Part shown: positions 41,670 to 49,520 of the stretch, in pieces
Position numbering within the stretch: the first letter of the stretch is position 1
Layout: each line of letters starts with the position of its first letter
Assembly (NCBI GenBank): GCA_023299885.1
Contig: JALZUS010000031.1
Span: forward strand, 1 to 49,520
Length of the DNA stretch: 49,520 nucleotides
Source: Bdellovibrionales bacterium
Lineage (GTDB): Bacteria; Bdellovibrionota; Bdellovibrionia; Bdellovibrionales; UBA1609
Direction: 5' to 3'
Notes under the pieces: model-generated
What the model saw: only the letters and a program-made list of their open reading frames with translations
What the model was told of the DNA's origin: nothing
Database searches by the model: none
Position numbers and translations under genes: made by a program

Positions 41670-42194
41670 TTATTTCTCTGCAGAGTTTAAAATATTATTT
41701 TTTACCCAAGCGTAAAATCTTATTTTAAACTCTGGCACTACTGTATAAATATAAATAGCCACCAGAGCATTAAGAACTGCAAAGATGGCTAAAATTTGCA
41801 CTGGACTAAACTTATAAGCATACAGTGCAAGGACAAGAAGGCTTGATAACACCATCGTAAAGGCATTAAAAATATTATTAGCGGCAATCACTCGAGACCT
41901 TTTAGCGCTGTCTGACCGATCTTGTAGAAGAGTGTACAAAGGTACAATAAATAGCCCGCCAAAAACTGACATCATTATAAAATCAAATAAAAGCCTTAAC
42001 CCCGAGCCAGAAGATATGAAGGCTTTAAAGTCTACGACCACTTCACTACCCGCCCAAGGTGAACCCACAAAATAAAGATCTAATAAAAACAAAGTCATAC
42101 CAATAGAGCCTATTGGCACAAGACCTATTTCTACTTTTTTAAAGGAAAGCTTTTCGCAAAGCACCGACCCTATGCCTATACCAACAGTAAACAT
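41670..42194 (-). pseudogene. MFS transporter remnant, C-terminal part (LplT-like)
   Basis: The 174-residue frame begins in the middle of a transporter: FTVGIGIGSVLCEKLSFKKVEIGLVPIGSIGMTLFLLDL is the mid-region of MFS permeases related to LplT (lysophospholipid transporter). Six or so TM segments follow to a normal end. The first half, roughly 200 residues, is missing. The frame is closed by a TAA two codons before its only ATG, and unrelated sequence lies beyond. It is therefore a 5'-truncated remnant, not a working transporter. LplT-like proteins are often fused to acyltransferases; nothing of that is left here. Confidence 0.75.
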
Positions 42195-42541
42195 ATTTTA
42201 AAATTGTCAACGTAGTAGCTAACACTGTAAATTGACCCTTCATAGCCCTAGCGCCATCGCTAGATAAATGTCTAACTAAAAATAATTCGCCTTCAACTAA
42301 TTCTGATCTTGGAATAAAACTCTTACTAACAATACTCCCATTTTTTTCTGCTTGAATTAGCTCATCTCTATTTTTACAGTAGCTCAAGAAGGTTGTAGCG
42401 TTAAGCAAGCTGCCAGTAAAGCTGCGACAGCCCATGAACAAGGCTTATCGAGCTACGGAGAGTATTCTCGTAAGCTGACTGGTAGCTCTAAGTCCTGGGC
42501 TACTTCCAAACAGAGATAGCTGCCGTTATTACTCAATAAGA
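42195..42541. other. debris region without an intact gene
   Basis: This 347-bp stretch beyond the transporter breakpoint holds only partial frames. A start-less plus-strand frame (42361-42519, about 52 codons, containing KQAASKAATAHEQGLSS) has a protein-like composition. On the minus strand a frame from 42441 contains SELVEGELFLVRHLSSDG before running out of frame into the transporter remnant. Neither is recognisable. I read the region as a mosaic of gene fragments from past insertion and deletion events. Confidence 0.5.
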
Positions 42542-42542
42542 A

Positions 42543-43766
42543 CTATCTTACTCTCTCTGAAACTATTTTTTCAGAGAGAATACTCCTAGCAATATCAACA
42601 GAGCGAACTAGAGCCTCTCCTGCATAATCGTCTTGATGCATATTTTTATGAATGCCGAACTTAGCCGAAATACGAAGATCATAAGGCATCTTCATCATCA
42701 TCATCGGCATAAACTTAATAACACTAGGATCAGTTGAGCTTAGCTCAGCCAAATCTACTACTTTTCCACTTAAGCGTCTGATTAAAACTTTACTGGGTTT
42801 ATAAACTCCACCTTTAACAAGAATTAGCCTCCCTTTATGATCATATACATTTTCAAGAGCAAAAAAAGATTTATTACCACGTTTTTTTAAAGATCCTATT
42901 ATATGGCCATTCCAAGTAATAATATGATTCCCACCATTCAAAATTGAATCAAAATGATAATGAGCCATCAGCTGACAAGTTCCGCAGCTCTCAACTTCAT
43001 CCCTTTTATTTGAATGGCCTATATTATCAATTGTAATTCCATTTATATTTTTTGGAATAAGCCACCGCATATTCAGTATTTTTTGCGCCGAAGCTGGGAA
43101 TTGATTAAAAAACTTTGAGTATATAACAGAAACTCTTCTTTCCGATAACCAATTAGTTAGGGCTACTACTAAAGGATGCTCAGCTCCTAAAGCTCCTAAT
43201 AGGTAACTCGTATGCCGCAATAGTACAGGCATGTATAAATTTAGATCCTCCGTGCTAAGCCCTGCAATATTGTTATAATAAGCCTCTGCAAAGTCACTCA
43301 AGACTTTAGGCGAAACCAAATCGAACCACGTATCTGCAGAGCCAACGATACTTTTTAAAATATAAAGCCCTTGGCTGTTTTTAGTACGCCTAGCAGGTTT
43401 TGAACTCTTAAATTTTATTGATACAAATTGAATAAAGCTAGAAAATTGTGCTGTATCGTAATTGTAAGTATTAAGTACTTTTTCTACAGTATCATTGCCA
43501 AAACTAGTTTCATTATTTTTCACAAAAGCTTTGAGAAGCTTTTGATTTTCGTTAAACCTTGAAAATTCGAAAAGTGCTTTTTTGTGCACCACCTCAACTT
43601 TACCTATAGGCAAGCCGTGTGGGTTGAAGCGCTTTTTTACAGACTCAATACTATTTTTTTTACTGGCTGAAAGTGAATTTGAGCAACTATTTGAAGAAAA
43701 AGAAGGGGTCGTAAAAATGGTGAGCAAACCAGCTATTAAAAATAATTTACTTGCTGTATTATACAT
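42543..43766 (-). CDS. large exported protein of unknown function
   Basis: This 407-residue protein has a signal peptide (MYNTASKLFLIAGLLTIF, cleavage near PSFSSNS). The mature N-terminus carries SCSNSL, a cysteine motif of the form C-x-x-x-L that recurs in the other exported proteins of this region. The body is basic and mostly helical. A central ESCGTCQLMAHYHFDS (Cys-x-x-Cys with nearby histidines) could bind metal or form a disulfide. A methionine-rich stretch FMPMMMMKMP lies near the C-terminus. No family is recognised. It is flanked by gene remnants on both sides. Confidence 0.65.
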   Translation of the reverse strand: MYNTASKLFLIAGLLTIFTTPSFSSNSCSNSLSASKKNSIESVKKRFNPHGLPIGKVEVVHKKALFEFSRFNENQKLLKAFVKNNETSFGNDTVEKVLNTYNYDTAQFSSFIQFVSIKFKSSKPARRTKNSQGLYILKSIVGSADTWFDLVSPKVLSDFAEAYYNNIAGLSTEDLNLYMPVLLRHTSYLLGALGAEHPLVVALTNWLSERRVSVIYSKFFNQFPASAQKILNMRWLIPKNINGITIDNIGHSNKRDEVESCGTCQLMAHYHFDSILNGGNHIITWNGHIIGSLKKRGNKSFFALENVYDHKGRLILVKGGVYKPSKVLIRRLSGKVVDLAELSSTDPSVIKFMPMMMMKMPYDLRISAKFGIHKNMHQDDYAGEALVRSVDIARSILSEKIVSERVR

Positions 43767-43986
43767 TACTACCTACCAGCCTTATACTCTCTTAAAAATC
43801 CTGCACCTTTATTAAAGTTTAAGAACTCTGCTGCCTATGCACCTAAAGAACTACACTTTATATTAAATACTCACTAATTCCTCCTCAACATACCATAAAA
43901 ACATAGAGCTATAGGCCTTATTGAAAAATATTCAATAGCTACTGCAGGCACTCATTTTTAGTTCAGGCGTACTACTTCACAAGCTC

Positions 43987-44241
43987 TCAATCACATTCAG
44001 ATACTTTTTCATCAATAGCATCTACAAATTTACATTTTTTTTCATCACCGACAGAGTTGATGAATTTGTTGGCAAGATCCACCGAAAGATCTAGTCTGCT
44101 TAGTAAACTCTTAATTGTTTTTGAAGTTGGTATAACTTCTCTTTCTAATACTTTGCTTAAGTGGCTTGCGTCCATATCTAAAGAATTAGCATACGCTCTT
44201 AAAGAATAGCTTGGGTTTTTTAAAACCTTCTTATCATCCAA
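43987..44241 (-). pseudogene. TIGR02147-type regulator remnant
   Basis: The 84-codon frame carries KNPSYSLRAYANSLDMDASHLSKVLEREVIPTSKTIKSLLSRLDLS, the N-terminal HTH region of the TIGR02147 family, which is frequent in Bdellovibrionota and Fibrobacteres. Intact members have about 270 residues, with roughly 20 residues before this motif. Here the front end is missing (only a TTG is available) and the frame stops soon after the HTH region. The break coincides with the start of the SDR remnant on the other strand. Confidence 0.6.
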
Positions 44242-44540
44242 ACCATGCGGCTTATACGGCTACGAAATTTGCAATTCATGGCTTTACAGAGAACCTTAGA
44301 GAGGAGCTTGCATCCAGCAATGTCAGATGCATAACTATTGCGCCAGGCGTTGTGGAAACCAATCTTCTAGGCCATACGAGCTCGAATGATATTATTTCGG
44401 ACTATTCTAGCTGGAAAAACTCTATTGGCGGAGCTTTAGCCCCGCAAGATATTGCAGATACCATTTTATTTGCCTACGAAAGACCTCAAAATGTCTGTAT
44501 CAGAGAAATTGTTATAGCTCCAACAAGACAAGAGCCCTAA
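44241..44540 (+). pseudogene. short-chain dehydrogenase remnant, C-terminal part
   Basis: From about 44241 the frame reads AAYTATKFAIHGFTENLREELASSNVRCITIAPGVVETNLL, which carries the YxxxK catalytic motif of SDR oxidoreductases and the usual PG..T segment. It continues to a plausible C-terminus. The Rossmann N-terminal half (about 140-150 residues with TGxxxGIG) is absent; upstream bases belong to the opposite-strand regulator remnant. It cannot bind NAD(P) and is a truncated pseudogene. Confidence 0.75.
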
Positions 44541-44693
44541 CTTATTACAGCCTATACTGCCTTGTTGTCTATATTATGGAGAGTCTTAATACGCAGCCCC
44601 TTTAAGATATCTATTTTACCGAGCTCTAATATCTTTCATCTGTTTCTTAAATTTTATTTTTTAGTTATCGCGCTTAATTTCTGTGACAGCGCC

Positions 44694-46316
44694 TTACTTT
44701 AAGGAGCTACCGCAGGTAGAGACTGATAGCTTGGTAATGCCTCTAGACTCAGGCCACTTAAGAAATTTATTAGGTAAACTTGTGCTTAAATAGTCTTTAC
44801 GCTGGCTGTACGACATGCTGGAAGCATCATCATAAGCCTTTTCGTCCATGTACCATTTAGTACGATCATCTGTAATTCTCCAAAAATCATTTTTATGAAC
44901 GCCAGGTAGGCCAAGGGCATCTAAATATATTTTTGCAATAGGCTCATCAACTGTCTTGTACCACTCCAGAAACTGCCTTAAGTACTTCGTTGATTTGGAC
45001 TCTCGCCCTTCTTTATTTATTTCAGACTCAGCGCTAGCAACAAGCTCTGCAAAAAAAGGCAGGCTTACTAGCTGATTAAATTCATCTACAAGCGCAGCTA
45101 ACTTTTTATTTCTTGTAGCCTCATCATACATATTGCTAAAAATAAATTGGCTAACGACTTCCTCATTGGCTTTAGCTATTACGACTGAAGGAAAAATTTT
45201 TTCTTTTACATCATTGATAAGCAGGTCTATATTTTTTTGGCGGTAAACTTCTATAATTAAATTTTGTCCGACTCTTATGTTAGAAATAGCAGCTTTTAGC
45301 CATAAGCTAGAGTCTTTATGACGGTGCCAACCATTATTAACAATAATTTTAGCAATCGTCTCAGCATGGTACTGCTTAGCCTCTTCCATAAGCCTGTAAA
45401 CAACTTTAGGCCTACCCATAACTAAATCATTGGTGATGGCCGTTAAGAATGCGTCTATATACATACCGTCTCCAGCAAAATTTGGTTTCATGTCTTCATG
45501 TACTAATACATCTATGCTTGAATTAGCCCTAGCTATCAAATCAGCCTCTTGAGTCTCAGTTAAGACTAAACCAGTTAACTCTTGGACTAAAGCCTTTCTA
45601 TCGTAAAGCCCTCTTTGGTCTCTCATTACCAAAATAGGGTTTAATAGTTGATCAAACTTTTCTGATAAGCCTGAAACAGTACCAGGTTCATACTTCAAGT
45701 ATCTTACAAATCCATTTTTTGGGTTGACCGGCAAAGGCTTATTATTGAAATTACTAGTATCTCTAAGCCAGCCCTTTTCATTAGAAGGGTCCCACTTCAT
45801 ACGCACATCATAGTCTTCATATACTCCACTGTCATAATCAAAATTCCAATTATTTTTAGTTTTAAAAGACCCGAAAACATTATCATAGTAAGATCTTTCT
45901 CCACTCCTATTATCATAAAAGCTCATAGAGTCTGCATCAAAAGTCCAAACTGAGTTTGACCCTTTCATGGCTCTATCTACAGCTCTCTCATGTCTTTGAG
46001 CTGCCTTATCAACCTCACCCTTGCCAGAGCGCACTCCTGTTTTATCGTAGATAGCTCTTTTTACTACGTCACTTAAAACAGCATATGCCTCAGTTACTTT
46101 GATAAATTTTTCAGCTGCCCTGGGATCATCTGGGTTTAAATCAGGATGTGTTTTTTTTGATAACTTTCTGTAGGCAGACTTTACTTCCTGCTGCGAAGCA
46201 GACTTATCAACCTCAAGAATTTTATACAGGTCATCAGAGTAAGCAGGGTAGCTTATGCTAAGAGTAAGAATAGTGATCCAAAGCAGCTTATATAAATACA
46301 TAAATTTGTTACGCAC
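44694..46316 (-). CDS. exported protein with an N-terminal J-domain
   Basis: This 540-residue protein starts at a GTG with GGAG 5 nt upstream. A signal peptide (about 1-27, [17 protein letters not shown]) is followed at once by a complete J-domain (about 28-92): [36 protein letters not shown] with HPD at 57-59. The Gly/Phe and zinc-finger parts of DnaJ are absent. The remaining 450 residues, helical and unrecognised, end in STCGSSLK, which contains the only cysteine of the protein. J-domains stimulate DnaK, which is cytoplasmic, so an exported version is unexpected; the partner is unknown. Confidence 0.8.
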   Translation of the reverse strand: MRNKFMYLYKLLWITILTLSISYPAYSDDLYKILEVDKSASQQEVKSAYRKLSKKTHPDLNPDDPRAAEKFIKVTEAYAVLSDVVKRAIYDKTGVRSGKGEVDKAAQRHERAVDRAMKGSNSVWTFDADSMSFYDNRSGERSYYDNVFGSFKTKNNWNFDYDSGVYEDYDVRMKWDPSNEKGWLRDTSNFNNKPLPVNPKNGFVRYLKYEPGTVSGLSEKFDQLLNPILVMRDQRGLYDRKALVQELTGLVLTETQEADLIARANSSIDVLVHEDMKPNFAGDGMYIDAFLTAITNDLVMGRPKVVYRLMEEAKQYHAETIAKIIVNNGWHRHKDSSLWLKAAISNIRVGQNLIIEVYRQKNIDLLINDVKEKIFPSVVIAKANEEVVSQFIFSNMYDEATRNKKLAALVDEFNQLVSLPFFAELVASAESEINKEGRESKSTKYLRQFLEWYKTVDEPIAKIYLDALGLPGVHKNDFWRITDDRTKWYMDEKAYDDASSMSYSQRKDYLSTSLPNKFLKWPESRGITKLSVSTCGSSLK

Positions 46317-46422
46317 GATTTCTCCAACTTATTGATTATATTAGAATAAACTGCAATAACACGGCCAATACGACTATGCCTCTTATCACTAAATAGTTTA
46401 GAAATGAAGCTGACGAGCTGTT

Positions 46423-46471
46423 TATATAGTTAACAGCATTAGTAATAATTACTAATGCTGTTAACTATATA
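46423..46471. repeat. 49-bp perfect palindrome (24-bp arms, single central base)
   Basis: The arm TATATAGTTAACAGCATTAG.. (46423-46446) is the exact reverse complement of 46448-46471 around A46447. It lies in the 186-bp gap between two minus-strand exported-protein genes. It is AT-rich and lacks the GC core and T-run of an intrinsic terminator. It could extrude as a cruciform, bind a dimeric protein or be the trace of a mobile element end. Confidence 0.85.
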
Positions 46472-46502
46472 CTTCTGCAGCTTTCTTTTACACAAGCAGA
46501 TA

Positions 46503-48044
46503 TTAATGAATACCCGTCCTAAGAGAGCTTTTGCACGCACCTGCCGAATTCTTTGTAGATGGTATACGCTTTAAAATACTAAGGCCTCCGTTATTCGCAA
46601 GCTTAAAATCATCTCTTTTAGACCATGCAGGTTTATGCTCAGACACCATGGCCCTGAAAGCCTTCCATAGTTTAGAGTTTTTTCTTATGCCAGAGACTAA
46701 TATTTCTAAATGAGTCTCCTCATAGTCACCAGAACTTAACTCTTCAAAATCAATTTCATCACTAAAATCAGCTTGCGCCCACCTTACATCTGTTTTGAAT
46801 AGCTCAAATAATTGTAAAAGAATTAAATCTCTATCTTCATAGGTTAAAGGCTTACCGCTTACACTTTCAAATTCCTCTCCACGAAAATCGGTACCCACCT
46901 CTAAGTATGAAAAGTAATCATGAGAACCTATTAACCACTCAATTATTCCCTCTACTCTTGATAGGTCAGACGGGTTAAAGCTTAACTCAGCTAATGAATA
47001 CACACCTTTTGGCAATAAGTTATACTTAAAGCCAATACTCTCATCTAAAAGGGTATCTAGTGCTTTTATCCTCTTTACCTTAAACCCTCCGTAACTTGCC
47101 TTACTCATCTGCTGGATATCATAAAGAACATCCTCTAAAGGGATTGCCCACTCTGTCCATAAGTAATTATATGTTTCGACCCAATCAAAACTATCATTTT
47201 CAGCTCTCAAATAACCTAGTAGTGAAGAGAAATTTTTTAACAAAGCCTTAGTTCTTTTTTGAGTCTCAGGAAGCATTACGAAGTGCTTTAAATCCTTCAT
47301 AAGCACTAATGCATCCTGCGCTTCAGCTTTCTTTACATCTTTTGTAAGAACTGAATAACGACCATCTTCTAATACTTCATAATCAAATGCTGTCCCAGTG
47401 TAGTGTGGCAAATGCTCATAAAGCTCAGCTATAACTGAACTATTCATAAAGGTAGAAGACATTAATCCTTCTATAAAACTAAGAGCTATCACCGGCATAG
47501 AAGTTTTAGTCTGACCACTAATAATTGTAGACGTAAGTATCTTGTTCGGCTTTTCAGTCTCATATCTACTTATAAGACCTCTTTGAATAGTTTTATCCCA
47601 TGCCACCGTATCTACAAACACAGGTTTTTTACCGCCACTTATCTTGAAAATTTCTTCTTCCGAATAATTTACGACTTGCTCCGAATTAACAGAAGATCTA
47701 GAAATATTAATTAAGTGTACTCTGTTATAATCATCAGTGCCTTGAGTCACTAGACGTGATACGTCGTAAGCATACTCAGCATCACGTCCTAAAAAGAATA
47801 ATGGCTCCTTATGCAATTCAAGTAAGAATAACGACCAGACAAGTGTGCTCTCACGCAATCTAGGCCAATTATTCTGATGCCAGTTTGACATAGCACTCTC
47901 ATCTAACTTTATAGGAGCAGGATTAACACTCTCAATTGATGGCCTATCAGAATATGATGGGCCATCCTTTTTTGCTGCTAAAATAATTTGTGGTGCACAC
48001 AAACAAAGTCCAATAGCTAATTTTAATACTTTTTTAAATACCAT
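46503..48044 (-). CDS. large exported protein of unknown function, weak HAD-type resemblance
   Basis: This 513-residue protein has a signal peptide (MVFKKVLKLAIGLCLCAPQIILAA). In the mature part, PLFFLGRDAEYAYDVSRLV, then HLINISRSSV and VFVDTVAWDKTIQRGLI, recall a pattern of some HAD-like proteins linked to surface polysaccharides ('fl.RDg.y', 'SR', 'vDiGW.GtiQ'). This is from memory and weak. The only cysteine outside the signal peptide is close to the C-terminus in GACKSSLRTGIH. AGAGG lies about 9 nt before the ATG, inside the end of the upstream gene (11-bp overlap), so both genes are one transcription unit. Confidence 0.65.
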   Translation of the reverse strand: MVFKKVLKLAIGLCLCAPQIILAAKKDGPSYSDRPSIESVNPAPIKLDESAMSNWHQNNWPRLRESTLVWSLFLLELHKEPLFFLGRDAEYAYDVSRLVTQGTDDYNRVHLINISRSSVNSEQVVNYSEEEIFKISGGKKPVFVDTVAWDKTIQRGLISRYETEKPNKILTSTIISGQTKTSMPVIALSFIEGLMSSTFMNSSVIAELYEHLPHYTGTAFDYEVLEDGRYSVLTKDVKKAEAQDALVLMKDLKHFVMLPETQKRTKALLKNFSSLLGYLRAENDSFDWVETYNYLWTEWAIPLEDVLYDIQQMSKASYGGFKVKRIKALDTLLDESIGFKYNLLPKGVYSLAELSFNPSDLSRVEGIIEWLIGSHDYFSYLEVGTDFRGEEFESVSGKPLTYEDRDLILLQLFELFKTDVRWAQADFSDEIDFEELSSGDYEETHLEILVSGIRKNSKLWKAFRAMVSEHKPAWSKRDDFKLANNGGLSILKRIPSTKNSAGACKSSLRTGIH

Positions 48045-49275
48045 AACTATTGCCTCTTAATTTAAAACCACTTAAAGGGTCAGGGAACTTAGAATTACCA
48101 AAAAAAGCCATCTCTAAACTGTACATAAAGGTAGCTATTTGCTTCTTGAGAGCTGCAACCTTACTTGGTATTTTATCTAATGACGATGCTGGAAGTAATT
48201 CTAAAAAAGACAATTCTCTTTCAAAATCTTTTATTTTTTCTATAACATTTGCAAAATTATAATATCCAAGCCTTGCATCACGCATAGATGAATTCCCTGC
48301 TATTAACATATCCTTCGTATTAAGCAGCATCTCTTCATACAATTGGCCAAACTCTTCTGTTAAAATGTTATCTACACTCTTGCCTGGCACTAAGCTTGAG
48401 AAACTATAAACTAACTTTAACTGTGCAATGAATTGATTCAATACTTCTTCTTTGCTTACAGGCATGCCATTTTTTGGCCAATCCTTATAACTACCCCAAT
48501 CAACAGTATATGGAAGCTCTCCAGGATTTTCTTGAACTTTAATATGAGCCTCTTTTTCAGATTCAGAAACATTATAGAAAGAACCATAACTAATACTGCC
48601 TAAATTTGAAAAGTCTAACTTGTGAAGTACTGAGAAAATCTCTTTTACTTGCTTTTTTAGTTTAATTCTCGCTGCCTCAAAATCAGCAGACAAGGCTTTG
48701 ATATTGTATAAAAACTCTGGGTCATTTATCGCTTGAGTCTTATCCTGATAACCCTTAACAAAATGAATAGGTGATGCTTCTAAAAGCTCCAGCATTGTTT
48801 TTTCTATATCTACAGCCAGAGTCTTAATTTCCTCATTGCTAGCTAAAAGCCTCGCGGAGTTTTCAGCAGTAATATTCACAAAAATATTTCGACTCATAAT
48901 TTCAATTGGTTCTTTTTCATACTTTTCTTTATAGAATTTAAATGCTTCTTTTCCAAAGTCAGATGCGTAGCCTCCTGCGTAGTAATTATTTGTTCTTACG
49001 GGAAGAGGCATACTTGGCCCAGCCCAATAGCTATCAACCGGCTTTTGCTCAAGACTAACTTTCCCTTTAAGACTCCGCAAGAACTCTGCAATTGTATTAT
49101 CTGTTTCTTGTACCTTAGCTTTTCGTAATTCTATAACTTTGCTTGGAAGAATATCTAAACCATTTTTTAAAAATTTTGAACAATCACTAGAGGCATATAC
49201 AAAAGCAGGGCAAATAAATACAAAAAGAAAAATTTTTTTTAATATACTCATAGACATAACATTCCCAAATTTCAT
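48034..49275 (-). CDS. large exported protein of unknown function
   Basis: This 413-residue protein starts at an ATG with AGGAG 5 nt upstream. A signal peptide follows (ILKKIFLFVFICPAFVYASS, with an eight-residue lead). The mature chain starts SSDCSKFLKNG and has this one cysteine only, in a C-x-x-x-L motif. The rest is helical and charged with coiled-coil potential (about 150-215). A Gly/Tyr-rich stretch (NNYYAGGYASDFGKE, about 97-111) is notable. No family is recognised. It overlaps the next exported-protein gene by 11 bp. Confidence 0.65.
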   Translation of the reverse strand: MKFGNVMSMSILKKIFLFVFICPAFVYASSDCSKFLKNGLDILPSKVIELRKAKVQETDNTIAEFLRSLKGKVSLEQKPVDSYWAGPSMPLPVRTNNYYAGGYASDFGKEAFKFYKEKYEKEPIEIMSRNIFVNITAENSARLLASNEEIKTLAVDIEKTMLELLEASPIHFVKGYQDKTQAINDPEFLYNIKALSADFEAARIKLKKQVKEIFSVLHKLDFSNLGSISYGSFYNVSESEKEAHIKVQENPGELPYTVDWGSYKDWPKNGMPVSKEEVLNQFIAQLKLVYSFSSLVPGKSVDNILTEEFGQLYEEMLLNTKDMLIAGNSSMRDARLGYYNFANVIEKIKDFERELSFLELLPASSLDKIPSKVAALKKQIATFMYSLEMAFFGNSKFPDPLSGFKLRGNSYGI

Positions 49276-49520
49276 ACATGCTCCTGATTGAATAATCTTG
49301 TTATTCCATTACTTCAGATATACCGAGTTCATTTATGACACCGTACAGCAATGCGCCTCGGTAATGGTACTTTTTGAAAAATTTACAGCTATAAAGGGTA
49401 AAATCTGTTGAAAACAGTTTCTACAGTAGTCTGTAACGTAATAGATTTGAGCTTAAGCAATCTAGTGACCAGCCTGCATATTTACTACCAGTATAATAGT
49501 TCAGATTACACGGCAAGAAG

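Noticed and set aside
42361..42519. Start-less plus-strand frame with protein-like composition
   Set aside because: No start codon, no recognisable domain and stops at both ends; kept only as part of the debris region.
1..49520. CRISPR array, insertion sequence, prophage or integrase genes
   Set aside because: No regularly spaced repeats, no transposase or integrase motifs and no phage structural genes were seen; the variable region has only remnants and unknown exported genes.

Overview
The window is AT-rich, coding-dense DNA from a Gram-negative (diderm) bacterium. LpxC, LptD, lipoproteins, Sec signal peptides and a MreC/MreD/PBP2/RodA elongasome all point to an outer membrane and a rod-shaped cell. 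Three features together suggest Bdellovibrionota (predatory-type former Deltaproteobacteria): a remnant resembling the TIGR02147 transcription-factor family, the cdaA-cdaR-glmM block behind ftsH in a diderm, and the many exported proteins that I cannot place in a known family. This assignment is an inference, because no rRNA gene is present.

Layout. (1) 1-3760 is an accessory left end. It holds the start of an acidic exported protein (TTG start), a ComEC-like competence system split into two overlapping genes, a HigBA toxin-antitoxin pair with a visible operator, and a small lipoprotein. (2) 3770-13812, all minus strand, is a long housekeeping run: cysteine desulfurase, mnmA, mtaB, rnc, era, der, a sodium:solute symporter, lpxC and ald. 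Many of these genes overlap by 1-4 bp. (3) 13840-15072 is an orphan protein with a GspE-N-like domain. (4) 15069-22232, minus strand: an exported protein, a START/Coq10-like protein, tilS, ftsH, cdaA (c-di-AMP synthase), cdaR, glmM and tsaE. (5) 22388-26521: a coiled-coil protein, a STAS protein and lptD. (6) 26518-30518, minus strand: the classic rpsP-khpA-rimM-trmD-SPOUT-rplS-rnhB-yraN translation cluster. Here rnhB has no ATG, GTG or TTG start in front of its catalytic motif. (7) 30742-35278: a TSUP permease, yfbR, an unusual subtilase with a membrane segment and a PilZ-like domain, and a PpiD/SurA-N-like anchored chaperone. (8) 35389-41669, plus strand: mreC-mreD-mrdA-rodA and typA. (9) 41670-49520 is a variable region. 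It has three truncated gene remnants (MFS transporter, TIGR02147-like, short-chain dehydrogenase), four large exported proteins of unknown function (one carrying a J-domain) and a 49-bp perfect palindrome.

How the parts work together. Regions 2, 4 and 6 combine tRNA modification (mnmA with its sulfur-donating desulfurase, mtaB, tilS, tsaE, trmD), ribosome assembly and decay (era, der, rnc, rimM, khpA) and envelope precursor supply (glmM, lpxC, lptD). c-di-AMP synthesis is physically coupled to glmM. Region 8 builds the cell wall along the long axis.

The most unusual observations are these. The subtilase-TM-PilZ architecture could connect cytoplasmic signalling to a periplasmic protease. Three of the four exported proteins in region 9 have one single cysteine in the predicted mature chain, always in a terminal C-x-x-x-L motif. 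rnhB appears to start at AUU. Convergent genes repeatedly share their stop codons.
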